Source of the DNA: a virus
Virus record (IMG/VR): IMGVR_UViG_3300042475_001358
Location: 1-34,678 of that record
Reading direction: 5' to 3' (one strand)
DNA length: 34,678 nt
Below, in pieces: positions 1 to 7,461 of the stretch (the stretch's first letter is position 1; every line of letters starts with the position of its first letter). The notes below the pieces were generated by a model. That model was not told the DNA's origin. It ran no database searches and worked only from the letters and a program-made list of their open reading frames with translations. Position numbers and translations under genes: made by a program.

Positions 1-3000
1 GATCCTTGGGTTCGCCGGTCTGGTACTCGAGGGAGGTGGAAGCGAGCTCAGCGTCGCTGAGGCCTAGCTTCTTCTTGATCGCGGAGGCGATCTTCTTGTC
101 GACCTTGGGCTCCTTCTCGAGCACCTCAATGACCTTGTCTGCATCATCGGAGCGGAAGGTGATGCGGTCGCCATCAACCTTGAATGGCTTGGCGACATCG
201 CGCGCCAGGAAGCGGATGCGGTCGGCATCCTTGGTAAAGACAATGCGACCCTTTTCGTCCTTGGTGAACTTGTACCTGCCGGCGCTGCTGCTTACGGCGT
301 CTCTTTGCCCGACAGATCCGCTCCGTCCTTGAGCGCTTCCTGGAAGGCCTTGTCCATCTTCTGCCGCCAGAGCTTCGCCTCGAGCTGCTCCTGCGGCGTC
401 AGGGAATCCTTCGATGGTTGCTTGGTAGATGGCGTCGTCGATACGGCCGGCTTGGTATTCGGTTTCGGTTGCATTGAGTAGTCTCTCCTTCAGTCCAGAT
501 TTTATCACAGGCGTGATACTTTGGAGCGGCAAAAGCGCCGCCTTGCCCGGACCGCGCGAGTTGTCGATCGCATAGAGGGCGAAGTTGGGGTTGTCACCGA
601 ATTCATCCTGTAGCTTTCGCACTACTTCGCTCGAGCCCGCATGGCCTTTGACCAAAGCATCGAGCGGAACAGCGCGGCGCGTCTTCATGGCGCGCGTCAG
701 CACGCCATTGACCAGCGCCTCCTCGGGTTCGCGGTAGATGTATGCGATGACCACACGCTGGCCGCGGTCGAGTACGCGTTGGACGTTGCGCCTTGCTTTG
801 TCGTAGCTCGAGAGGGTGCCATCCAGGATCGTATGAACGCTGTCCTGCACCTTGCTGAGAAGCGTATCGGCAGAGGACTTGCCGGCCCCGCCGCCGCCGG
901 CCATGAAGAGCACGCTCGACTTGCGCGGTGCAGCATCGACGCGAGCTTCGAACATGCGCTGGGTCATGTTGCTGGCCGCATCGTGAACCTCGGCAGCCCG
1001 AGTCTTGTCGGCGCGGTAATCGGGCGAGAGCTCGCGGACCAGGTCGGTGTCGATCAGCTTGCCGTCTTGAGCGCCAGGCAGTGCGCTGTACTCAGCAACC
1101 GCGGCGTCGAAGTCGCCGTCAATCCTGGCCTGCAGCTTGTCGTTGATGTTGCCGCCAGCCTTGTTGCTGAACATGAAGTCGGCTTTGTCGCCGTAGACCG
1201 GATTCTTGGCCAGGACCAATGGGCCGATCTGGATGACTTCGTCAGCGGAGATCACGGGCTCCATGGTTGAGCGATCGTAGAAGTACGAGTGCCGCTCGGG
1301 GTCCATGCCGACCTGTACCCAGTCCTTGGACTTGAGCGCCTGGTCGGCTTTCATCTTGGCTTCGGCCGAGCTCGTAGGCTTCCAGTCGCCCATGATGGTG
1401 GCGATCGTGCCTTTGTTTGCGCCTGCGGCGATCTTGGCTGCAGACTTCTCGAGCATGCCGAACCTGACATTGGTTACTGAGGCAACCGGCTCGTAGCCGA
1501 TCACCGTGCCTGCACCGAAGGACTTGCCATCGGGGCGATGCACGCTGACAACCCAGGCGCCGTGCTCGGAGTAAGACGGAATATCGAGGCGCAGTTGAGC
1601 AGCCTCGCCGAGCTTGAATACCTGGCTTGGCAGACCGAACTTGGCGGCCTTTTCTGCCGACTGCCCGCGGCCATTGGCAAGCGCGAACTTGGCAGCCTCG
1701 GGGGTAACCGGATCCGGCACCGTTTCGTAGGGTTCGACGGGCTTGTACTCGTTGACCAGCCGGTCGTAGTCCTGCTTGGTGATCTCACCAGCCTGCAGCG
1801 CTCGCATGCCTTCCTGTAGCTCGGGCGTGCGCTTGATGACGTCCTTGAAATCCATCCCGATACGCGAGCGCGAAGACTCGGCGACGTCGGTCGCGACGTC
1901 GGGCTTGAGGCCCTGCGCCTTCATGGCTTCGGCGTACGCGTCGGTAAGAAGACTGCGAGCTCGCTCGACGTCCTTGATGTACTTGGACACGAACTCGTCG
2001 CCGTACTCCTTCTTGGCGCCGGTCACGATCTGAGTAAGTTTGCTCAGGATGACCTTGGCCACCTCGGCAAACTCCTTGTTGCCCATCTTCGTGCGCAGCT
2101 CTTCCCAGAAGTCGGCACGTTTGCTGACCGCCTGGGCCATCAAGGCCGGGGCCTCTTCATCGAACTTGGCGTCGTCGTACCCGAACTCGGCTTGGAACTC
2201 GCCCTTGCGTTCTTGGTTGAACACCTCGAGCAGTGCAGCGTTGAGTTGCTTGCGACGCTCTGCAGGTAGGCCATGCAAGCCTTCGTGCATGGCAATCGAC
2301 AGCGGCGCGTCATCCGCATTGGCGTCGATGAAGATGTGCTTGCCGCCCAGGCGGTTGATGAACCCATTGGGCATGCCGGCCGGGTCACCTTTGACCGCAC
2401 GGACCACCGTCAGCGTGTTGCCCATCAGGCGGGCTACCGTGCTTGCCAGACGCTGCGAATCGCTCAGGTCCGCAGGCGAGATCGCTTCGACGGTTACACC
2501 GCGTCGCTTCTCGAGCTGGGTCTGGACGTTCTGAAGCGTTGTCGCGGGCGCGGGTAGCGCGAGTCTCAGTCCGGCACGTTCAGAATCAGACAGTTGGACT
2601 TGCGCTGCGGGGGCTTGGCCTCCTGCAACAATGCCGCCTTGTGCGGCACCCATTGCTTGCTCTTGTTGCTGTCCTTGCGTTTCTGCTTGCTGGGCTTGAG
2701 TGGCTTGAGTGCCAAGGCTGCTCTCCTGAGGATAGCCGGCCAGTCGGAATTTGCCGTTGGGCATCTGCTCGATGGACCACGACAAGTCTTTGAACATGCG
2801 CTGCCGGCTGGGTAGCGCTTGCTCCGCATCCATGAGCGTGACGTATCCGTCACCGCGTCGGCCCGTCCAGATCTCGGTCGGGACTACAGCATTGTTATCT
2901 TGTCCGATCGCGGCTTCCGTGCGGGCCAGCAGGTCCGCATCCGATGCGCGAGGGATCGGGCTCGTGCTCGTCAGATTGGCAAGTCGTTGAGGGGCTCCGC

Positions 3001-4816
3001 CTCGAAGAGCATCATCTTGTTGATCGGCCCCTCGAATTCCTGCGAGAGCTCCACCCGGCACCCCGGCGGCGAGATCAAGATCACGTCCTGCAGCATCCAC
3101 GCCTCGTTGGTCGAGAGCACTCGTGCGTCCAGCGCCTCCTGCAAGTGGGGGTAGAGTTGAGCCTGGCGTGCTGACATCACTACCTCCGATGATGGCCGGC
3201 GCATCGGGCACCGGAATGACGATATCCACCAGGCCGGCGCGCTGAGTCGCTGAACCTGGCTCAGTGAAGTTGGTGAGGCGTGCTGCTTGTGCGGCCTCCT
3301 GTGCGCGACTGGCGGCACCCAGCACGCTGAAAGGTGCGGAGGTAACGAGCGCCTGGCCCATCGCCTCGGGGACGCCCTCGGTTAGCTTGACGTTCGGGTC
3401 GACTGTCCTTGCGATGACATTTGAGACAGCTTGTGTACCACCTTCTTCAGCCTGTTCGCCAAGCAAGTCTCGGATAATGGTTTTCCCCACGCCGGAAGCA
3501 GTAAGAGCTTGCGCAGTGGCCGTGCCCAAACCTCGAGTTGCGATCGCAGCTTCGGCGCCCGCAAAACCAAGCAACCCAAGCGGGAAAGCTACAAGCGCAG
3601 CCATTCTGGCTTTAGTGGTTGAGAGGTCTTCAATCGCTTGCTGCGGCGTCTTGCCCTCGGCAACCATGCGTTGAAAGTCAGGGTTCTTTTCCCAGACTGA
3701 TAGCGGGGTTTGCGTTGGGTCGGTGAGCTTTTCATAGACACTGCCAGCAGCATCGCCGCCAGCCATGGTCATAGCCGCAGCTCTGCCCCCTGCCACCGCT
3801 CCGGTTGCACGCGCGCCTGCTTGTATTGCTCCGCCGGTGATCGCGTCACTGAAAGCTACTGCGGGGCTCACACGGCTCGCTACGTTGACACCAGCACCAC
3901 CAGCTGCGGCACCCAGGCGCGAAGCGCCCAAGACACCCAGGAACATGGGCACTTGCTTGGCGGCTTCGGAGATGGTGAGCGCGGGGCTCGTGACGAGCTG
4001 CACGACCGTTGCCGCGTACTTGTCGAAGAAGCCCTCTTCCTGCTGCACACGCTGGCGCAACTGGTCGCGCTGAGCTTTGAGCACGTCGCTCTCGGCGGCC
4101 TGCCATTCCTTCTGAGTCTGGCGAAGCGTCTCAGCGATGTCGCTACTCGGGGCGATGATGTTGATCGGGAGCTGAGCCAGGGAGATGGCGCCTTGCGATA
4201 GGCCCGAAAGCGTATCGATTGCCCACTCGCCTGCGCTTCGAAACTCGTCCGCCTTCGCATCGCGGACCATGTCCTGTACGACTGGCCGATTCGTGCGCTG
4301 AATCATGTCGTCCAGCGACGGAACCTTCTGCTCTTCCATCGACTGAGCGACCTTGGCGACGATCGGACTCGAGGGCCTGGCTCGACCTGCGCGGACGTCG
4401 GCCGCCTGTTGTACGGTCTGCGTGCTGATCGGCCCGGCACCCAGCGATAGGCGCTGATCGATCGACGCTTGGCGCTGCTCGGCGGTGGGCTGATAGCCCT
4501 CCATGACGCTGGGCTTGGGCGCCGGCTTGAATACGTCAGTGAGGCGCGCAATCAGTCCGCGATTGTCCGCGGGAGGAGGCGTGCCTTGCATCGATGTGGC
4601 CGCGTCGCCGAAGTCAGTGCCGGCGATCTCAGGCGCCTGAGGGCGCTTGATCGAGGTGTCTACCAGGAACTGGCCGCGTGCCAGGTCGATGTCTTCGGTT
4701 GGAACTTGAGGAGCGATGACCTCATCAAAGTATTGACGACGCGCCTCTTCCTGCTGTTCGTAGGAGAGGGCCTGGAATGCGGAACTTGCCGCTACGTCAG
4801 ACCACTTCTTTGCCAT
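1..4816 (-). CDS. Giant polyvalent virion protein with zincin and zeta-toxin-like domains (partial, C-terminus off window)
   Basis: An open frame runs without a stop from ATG at 4816 to the window edge (1605 codons seen), so the protein is larger still. Residues 1-40 form a small charged domain with a YFDEV..PQVP pattern. Glycine/alanine-rich hydrophobic stretches near 285-310 and 405-425 could contact membrane. H844-E-G-L-H848 is an HExxH zinc site, and E887/E888 is a plausible third ligand, as in gluzincin peptidases. A P-loop GGGGAGKSS with K1313 heads a zeta-toxin-like kinase domain that extends to about residue 1470. Such mosaics of peptidase and toxin-like domains are known as phage polyvalent proteins and are thought to be injected with the DNA. 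Its place after other virion genes fits an ejected protein. Two small ORFs lie inside it in other frames. Delivery and enzyme activity are inferred. Confidence 0.85.
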   Translation of the reverse strand, partial: MAKKWSDVAASSAFQALSYEQQEEARRQYFDEVIAPQVPTEDIDLARGQFLVDTSIKRPQAPEIAGTDFGDAATSMQGTPPPADNRGLIARLTDVFKPAPKPSVMEGYQPTAEQRQASIDQRLSLGAGPISTQTVQQAADVRAGRARPSSPIVAKVAQSMEEQKVPSLDDMIQRTNRPVVQDMVRDAKADEFRSAGEWAIDTLSGLSQGAISLAQLPINIIAPSSDIAETLRQTQKEWQAAESDVLKAQRDQLRQRVQQEEGFFDKYAATVVQLVTSPALTISEAAKQVPMFLGVLGASRLGAAAGGAGVNVASRVSPAVAFSDAITGGAIQAGARATGAVAGGRAAAMTMAGGDAAGSVYEKLTDPTQTPLSVWEKNPDFQRMVAEGKTPQQAIEDLSTTKARMAALVAFPLGLLGFAGAEAAIATRGLGTATAQALTASGVGKTIIRDLLGEQAEEGGTQAVSNVIARTVDPNVKLTEGVPEAMGQALVTSAPFSVLGAASRAQEAAQAARLTNFTEPGSATQRAGLVDIVIPVPDAPAIIGGSDVSTPGSTLPPLAGGAGRTSALDQRGVDAAGRDLDLAAGVPGGALAGIRGADQQDDALRGGAPQRLANLTSTSPIPRASDADLLARTEAAIGQDNNAVVPTEIWTGRRGDGYVTLMDAEQALPSRQRMFKDLSWSIEQMPNGKFRLAGYPQESSLGTQATQAQQAETQGQQQEQAMGAAQGGIVAGGQAPAAQVQLSDSERAGLRLALPAPATTLQNVQTQLEKRRGVTVEAISPADLSDSQRLASTVARLMGNTLTVVRAVKGDPAGMPNGFINRLGGKHIFIDANADDAPLSIAMHEGLHGLPAERRKQLNAALLEVFNQERKGEFQAEFGYDDAKFDEEAPALMAQAVSKRADFWEELRTKMGNKEFAEVAKVILSKLTQIVTGAKKEYGDEFVSKYIKDVERARSLLTDAYAEAMKAQGLKPDVATDVAESSRSRIGMDFKDVIKRTPELQEGMRALQAGEITKQDYDRLVNEYKPVEPYETVPDPVTPEAAKFALANGRGQSAEKAAKFGLPSQVFKLGEAAQLRLDIPSYSEHGAWVVSVHRPDGKSFGAGTVIGYEPVASVTNVRFGMLEKSAAKIAAGANKGTIATIMGDWKPTSSAEAKMKADQALKSKDWVQVGMDPERHSYFYDRSTMEPVISADEVIQIGPLVLAKNPVYGDKADFMFSNKAGGNINDKLQARIDGDFDAAVAEYSALPGAQDGKLIDTDLVRELSPDYRADKTRAAEVHDAASNMTQRMFEARVDAAPRKSSVLFMAGGGGAGKSSADTLLSKVQDSVHTILDGTLSSYDKARRNVQRVLDRGQRVVIAYIYREPEEALVNGVLTRAMKTRRAVPLDALVKGHAGSSEVVRKLQDEFGDNPNFALYAIDNSRGPGKAALLPLQSITPVIKSGLKERLLNATETEYQAGRIDDAIYQATIEGFPDAAGAARGEALAAEDGQGLPGSAQGRSGSVGQRDAVSSSAGRYKFTKDEKGRIVFTKDADRIRFLARDVAKPFKVDGDRITFRSDDADKVIEVLEKEPKVDKKIASAIKKKLGLSDAELASTSLEYQTGEPKD
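292..474 (-). CDS. Small nested gene, 60 aa, inside the polyvalent-protein gene
   Basis: The ORF lies entirely within the polyvalent-protein gene in another frame. It encodes a basic, Pro/Thr/Ser-rich N-terminus followed by a charged, probably helical second half (TPQEQLEAKLWRQKMDKAFQ). The start ATG is preceded by AAGGAGA about 9 nt upstream. Further upstream is an extended -10 box (TGATAAAAT) overlapped by a perfect palindrome, so the ORF has its own promoter, operator and ribosome site. I recognise no family. The overlapped part of the long protein is the end of its kinase domain and a linker, and that frame also looks coding. A chance ORF cannot be excluded, but the combined signals favour a real gene. 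Confidence 0.5.
   Translation of the reverse strand: MQPKPNTKPAVSTTPSTKQPSKDSLTPQEQLEAKLWRQKMDKAFQEALKDGADLSGKETP
499..518 (-). promoter_or_regulatory. Extended -10 promoter overlapped by palindromic operator
   Basis: Read on the minus strand, TATCACGCCTGTGATA (503-518) has perfect 6-bp arms. It runs into TGATAAAAT, an extended -10 element (TAAAAT at 499-504). There is no good -35, as is usual for extended -10 promoters. The first start codon downstream is that of the nested gene at 474. A repressor bound to the palindrome would block the -10. The central 14 bp recur exactly at 31860-31873. Function is inferred. Confidence 0.45.
2971..3177 (-). CDS. Small nested ORF, 68 aa, inside the polyvalent-protein gene
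   Basis: ATG at 3177 follows GGAGG with a 5-nt spacer, one of the best ribosome sites in the window. The product begins MSARQAQLYPHLQEALDARV, followed by a segment with alternating hydrophobics (DVILISPPGCRVEL), and looks like ordinary globular protein. In contrast, the long frame here reads as a Gly/Ala/Arg/Asp-rich linker (about residues 547-616 of the polyvalent protein), typical of a frame shadowing another gene. I do not recognise the family. It could be an older small gene over which the polyvalent frame was extended, or an internally translated accessory protein. Confidence 0.5.
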   Translation of the reverse strand: MSARQAQLYPHLQEALDARVLSTNEAWMLQDVILISPPGCRVELSQEFEGPINKMMLFEAEPLNDLPI

Positions 4817-4819
4817 GAT

Positions 4820-5800
4820 TTACTTCCAAAGATTGCTGTAGTTCTTGCTCGCCGACGGGGTCGTGCTAGGTGCTGCAGAAGCTGCCGGGGTTGCTGCCGG
4901 CGCTGCGGAAGGGCGGCTGGCTTCCCACTTTTTCCGGGCTTCAAGGAGCTCGGTGAGTTCGCTCTGCAGACGGATCTTGTCTTCGCCAAACGACTTGCCG
5001 ATCTGCGTGCGCAACGTGCGCTCGCGGGTCGTGAAGTCAGCACCCGTACGGTATTCCTGACCACGGACGGTTGCGCTCGGCCGGTTGGCGGTTGTCGTCG
5101 CCGCGTCGGCGCGCTGCTGGTCGGTTCTATTCTGCGACGACATGCGCTCGATCAATGCGTCGGTGCGCCTGCCTTGCATGGCAAGGCTTTCTTCTTGCTG
5201 AGACAGCCTGCGGTCTTGTTGCTCAAGTCGCCGGGTTTCGCGAGCTTCTTTGTTTTCTTCCACGATCTGCTTGAGCACGGCCTCACGCTTCTTGCTGTAG
5301 GCCTCAATCACTGACGAGTGAGCGCCCATTTCAAGCGCTACTTGCGACTCGTCGTCGGCTCTCTGCAAGCGCGTATCCATGCGCTTCTCAATCAGTCCAG
5401 CCTTCTCGTAGACCTCGCGATTGCGCGGATCAGCAAGCAATTTCTTGAAATCCTCCTCAGACCCCATCTCGCCGCCGCTGGTCATAGACGAAGCAGTCAT
5501 CAGACGTGACAAATCTTGAGCCCCGAGCTCGCCCTCGCGCTTGGCGGCACGATCTGCCGCCTTTGTCGAGACGTCGGCAGACTCTCGAGCAACCCGTTGC
5601 CTCAGCGCTTCTGCCCTCGCGTCTTCACGTTCAGCCTTGATGCGGTCAGCCTCTTCCAGTCGCTTGAGCGCAGACTCCTCCCGGCGTTGCTCAGCCTCGA
5701 GCTGACGCTGGTACTCGATGTCCTTCATGATGCTGCCGGCAAACGCCTGGCCAGCTCCGGCGATACCTTGCCCGATACCGGACCAAATCAATCCGCTCAT
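4820..5800 (-). CDS. Putative internal/ejected virion protein, long coiled coil (326 aa)
   Basis: The N-terminus (MSGLIWSGIGQGIAGAGQ) is Gly/Ala-rich and mildly hydrophobic. Residues 30-100 and about 165-225 are dense in Glu, Arg, Gln and Lys and strongly predicted as coiled coil by eye. The C-terminus is a low-complexity Ala/Pro/Ser tail. The ATG overlaps the end of the previous gene by 4 bp, and its TAA lies 3 bp before the polyvalent-protein ATG, so it is translationally coupled in the ejection-protein cluster. A short glycine-rich hydrophobic head on an alpha-helical body is common in podovirus internal core proteins such as T7 gp14, but no sequence match is claimed. Confidence 0.75.
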   Translation of the reverse strand: MSGLIWSGIGQGIAGAGQAFAGSIMKDIEYQRQLEAEQRREESALKRLEEADRIKAEREDARAEALRQRVARESADVSTKAADRAAKREGELGAQDLSRLMTASSMTSGGEMGSEEDFKKLLADPRNREVYEKAGLIEKRMDTRLQRADDESQVALEMGAHSSVIEAYSKKREAVLKQIVEENKEARETRRLEQQDRRLSQQEESLAMQGRRTDALIERMSSQNRTDQQRADAATTTANRPSATVRGQEYRTGADFTTRERTLRTQIGKSFGEDKIRLQSELTELLEARKKWEASRPSAAPAATPAASAAPSTTPSASKNYSNLWK

Positions 5801-6354
5801 GCTGCGGGCTCCTCTTCCGTTTCCATGGCCATTGCGTCGAACTCAGCGGGATCGACCTGGTCCATGGCTTGCTGCAACTGGGTGGTGTCGACGCCCTGCT
5901 CTCCCAGGTATCGAAGGATCATTTGCTTGAGCGCGAGAGCGACATCGGCCGGGCGAATCTGGACGCCGGCGGCCTCGGCGATATCGGCAACTTCCTCGAG
6001 AATCTTGGTCGCAAGCAGCGCGAAGTACTCGTCGGGCACGCGCCCTTCGGTGCGCTCGTCTACGATCGCGGTGATTTCGTATGCAGTGTTGGCCAAAGAC
6101 TCGACGGGGTCCTGAGCGCCGCGCAGTGACTTGGCGACATTCTTGGCCGCTTCCTTCTCGTACAACACATCCATCGCGAAAGCGAGCGCCTGAATGTAGT
6201 TGGGGTCGTCTGAGCCCTCTTCCATTTCCTCGCCAGGCATCATCTCCTGCTGCTTGGCCATACCCTCGTCAGGCACAGGAGCTTGGCTCATGGCGTCTTC
6301 GACGTTTTGGTCCTGGGTCTGCTGACCCATTGCGTTGCTAACTAATCCGGCCAT
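5797..6354 (-). CDS. Acidic conserved virion-associated protein (185 aa)
   Basis: The first 50 residues are disordered and rich in Gln, Met and Glu. Residues 52-175 form an all-helical segment (alternating Ala/Leu/Ile with Glu/Asp), and the tail is very acidic (METEEEPAA). The gene overlaps its downstream neighbour by 4 bp and sits between two putative ejection proteins, so a virion or virion-assembly role is likely from context. No catalytic motif is seen. A chaperone-like partner for the basic membrane-active protein upstream (6365-7012) is a possible but untested idea. Confidence 0.7.
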   Translation of the reverse strand: MAGLVSNAMGQQTQDQNVEDAMSQAPVPDEGMAKQQEMMPGEEMEEGSDDPNYIQALAFAMDVLYEKEAAKNVAKSLRGAQDPVESLANTAYEITAIVDERTEGRVPDEYFALLATKILEEVADIAEAAGVQIRPADVALALKQMILRYLGEQGVDTTQLQQAMDQVDPAEFDAMAMETEEEPAA

Positions 6355-6364
6355 GATCTACCCC

Positions 6365-7012
6365 TTAACCTGCGTTAGGACCCCAAAGACGGGCGCCGAC
6401 GTTGGCGTTGTAACGATTGCGCTCAGCCGCGGCGAGCTTGAGCTGCTCTTTCTGCTGCTGCTGTGCGCCGTAACCCTGCATGGCGCCGCCGATGAGCTGA
6501 GTGCCGCCGCTGATCAAGGCGGGGGCGGTGTAGGGGCTAGCCATGATCGAGCTGACAAGACCTTTGCCGGCTGCACCAGTGGCGCCCGCTGCTTCAGTCC
6601 CCAGCACCTGTAGGCCGGTCGAGCTCGTCATCCAGGGGCTCGCGGCGCTAGACACAGCGGGCGCAGCTCCGGCGGCTGCCGATGCGCCAGTAGCGACAGA
6701 GCTCGCGCCGCCGGTAAAGCCTTGTGAGAGCGCAGTGCCAGCGCCACTCAGGTTGCCACCCGTGAGCGCAGTAAACGCGTTGCCAATCCCGGACGCTGCG
6801 CTCGAGAGTCCCGAGCTCATGCCCGACAGGAAGCTTCCGCCGGCAGCCGACGAGCCGAATCCGCCCATCAGCGCCGCGCCACCGAAGTAGACCGCGGCTG
6901 CGGTCAGCAGGATCTTTCCGAACTTGGATGAGGCAACCTTCTTCACGACATTGCCAACGCCTTTGACGACCTTCCCGATCGCGCGGCCTACGCCTTTGAC
7001 GACCTTACTCAT
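6365..7012 (-). CDS. Membrane-active, Gly/Ala/Ser-rich ejection-type protein (215 aa)
   Basis: The first 32 residues are a lysine/valine-rich amphipathic helix (MSKVVKGVGRAIGKVVKGVG). A hydrophobic span at about 33-52 follows, then a long Gly/Ala/Ser-rich low-complexity body. A polar Gln/Lys helical end finishes the protein. This layout recalls membrane-inserting podovirus ejection proteins. The start ATG is supported by GAGGAG, and the spacer TATCACA places the genome-wide TATCACAATG motif exactly on the start codon. The stop of the GNAT gene overlaps the start by 4 bp. The role is inferred from composition and neighbours. Confidence 0.7.
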   Translation of the reverse strand: MSKVVKGVGRAIGKVVKGVGNVVKKVASSKFGKILLTAAAVYFGGAALMGGFGSSAAGGSFLSGMSSGLSSAASGIGNAFTALTGGNLSGAGTALSQGFTGGASSVATGASAAAGAAPAVSSAASPWMTSSTGLQVLGTEAAGATGAAGKGLVSSIMASPYTAPALISGGTQLIGGAMQGYGAQQQQKEQLKLAAAERNRYNANVGARLWGPNAG

Positions 7013-7461
7013 TGTGATACTCCTCGGACGTAGGACAGGTTGAGGCTCTCGCGCGCGAAACCTAATCTCTTGAGATAGCGAACAAGCCGCGGATCTGCGC
7101 CGGGCTCGAGCTCGATGATTGCCAGCTTAATGCCGGATCGGCCCTTGACCCACTCGGCAAACCGCCGAAGCAGGCCGACACCGGCCATCGGCACACGGGT
7201 GAAGTAAAGCAAGACCGAGCACTGCAGCTTTTCAAACCAGAACGACGGCTGCACACAAGCGGCAACCGCGGCGACCACCTTACCCTTGCTCTCGGCCACC
7301 CACAAAAAGTGCGCGGGGTTGAGCAGCGTGCGAGCGGTTTCAGCCATTGCCTCGCGGTCGATCTTGACTGGCAGCGGATCGCGAGAGACGGACTCGACTG
7401 CGATGTCCACGATCGCGGAGACGTCGTCCAGGCGGGCCTTGCGATACACGATCGTGCTCAT
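7009..7461 (-). CDS. GNAT-family N-acetyltransferase (150 aa)
   Basis: The fold is typical of GNAT enzymes, which move acetyl from acetyl-CoA to an amine. The N-terminal strand-helix reads YRKARLDDVSAIVDIAVESV. A beta strand (FLWVAESKGKVVAAVAA) follows, then a plausible pyrophosphate loop R-VPMAGVG-LL. The motif-B region contains RYLKRLGFARE. Its length is normal for the family. The gene overlaps both neighbours by 4 bp within the virion-protein cluster, so it is co-expressed late. GNATs in this position are known in several podoviruses. The substrate is unknown; a virion protein or a host protein met during ejection is possible. Confidence 0.85.
   Translation of the reverse strand: MSTIVYRKARLDDVSAIVDIAVESVSRDPLPVKIDREAMAETARTLLNPAHFLWVAESKGKVVAAVAACVQPSFWFEKLQCSVLLYFTRVPMAGVGLLRRFAEWVKGRSGIKLAIIELEPGADPRLVRYLKRLGFARESLNLSYVRGVSQ
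7010..7019 (-). promoter_or_regulatory. TATCACAATG motif on the start codon of the 7012 gene
   Basis: This is an exact copy of the recurrent motif. Its ATG is the start codon and GAGGAG lies directly upstream, so here it forms the ribosome binding region. No convincing -10 follows (only TAAGGT). It could be an operator, an RNA-level control site, or a relic. Confidence 0.4.

Noticed and set aside
503-518. CRP-like site reading of TATCAC...GTGATA
   Set aside because: CRP sites have the order TGTGA-N6-TCACA; here the arms are reversed (TCAC first, GTGA second), so a CRP site is not supported.
1-4816. N4-type virion RNA polymerase
   Set aside because: The capsid resembles the N4-gp56 family and the protein is giant, but the recognisable motifs are a zincin and a P-loop kinase; no polymerase motif was seen in the visible part.
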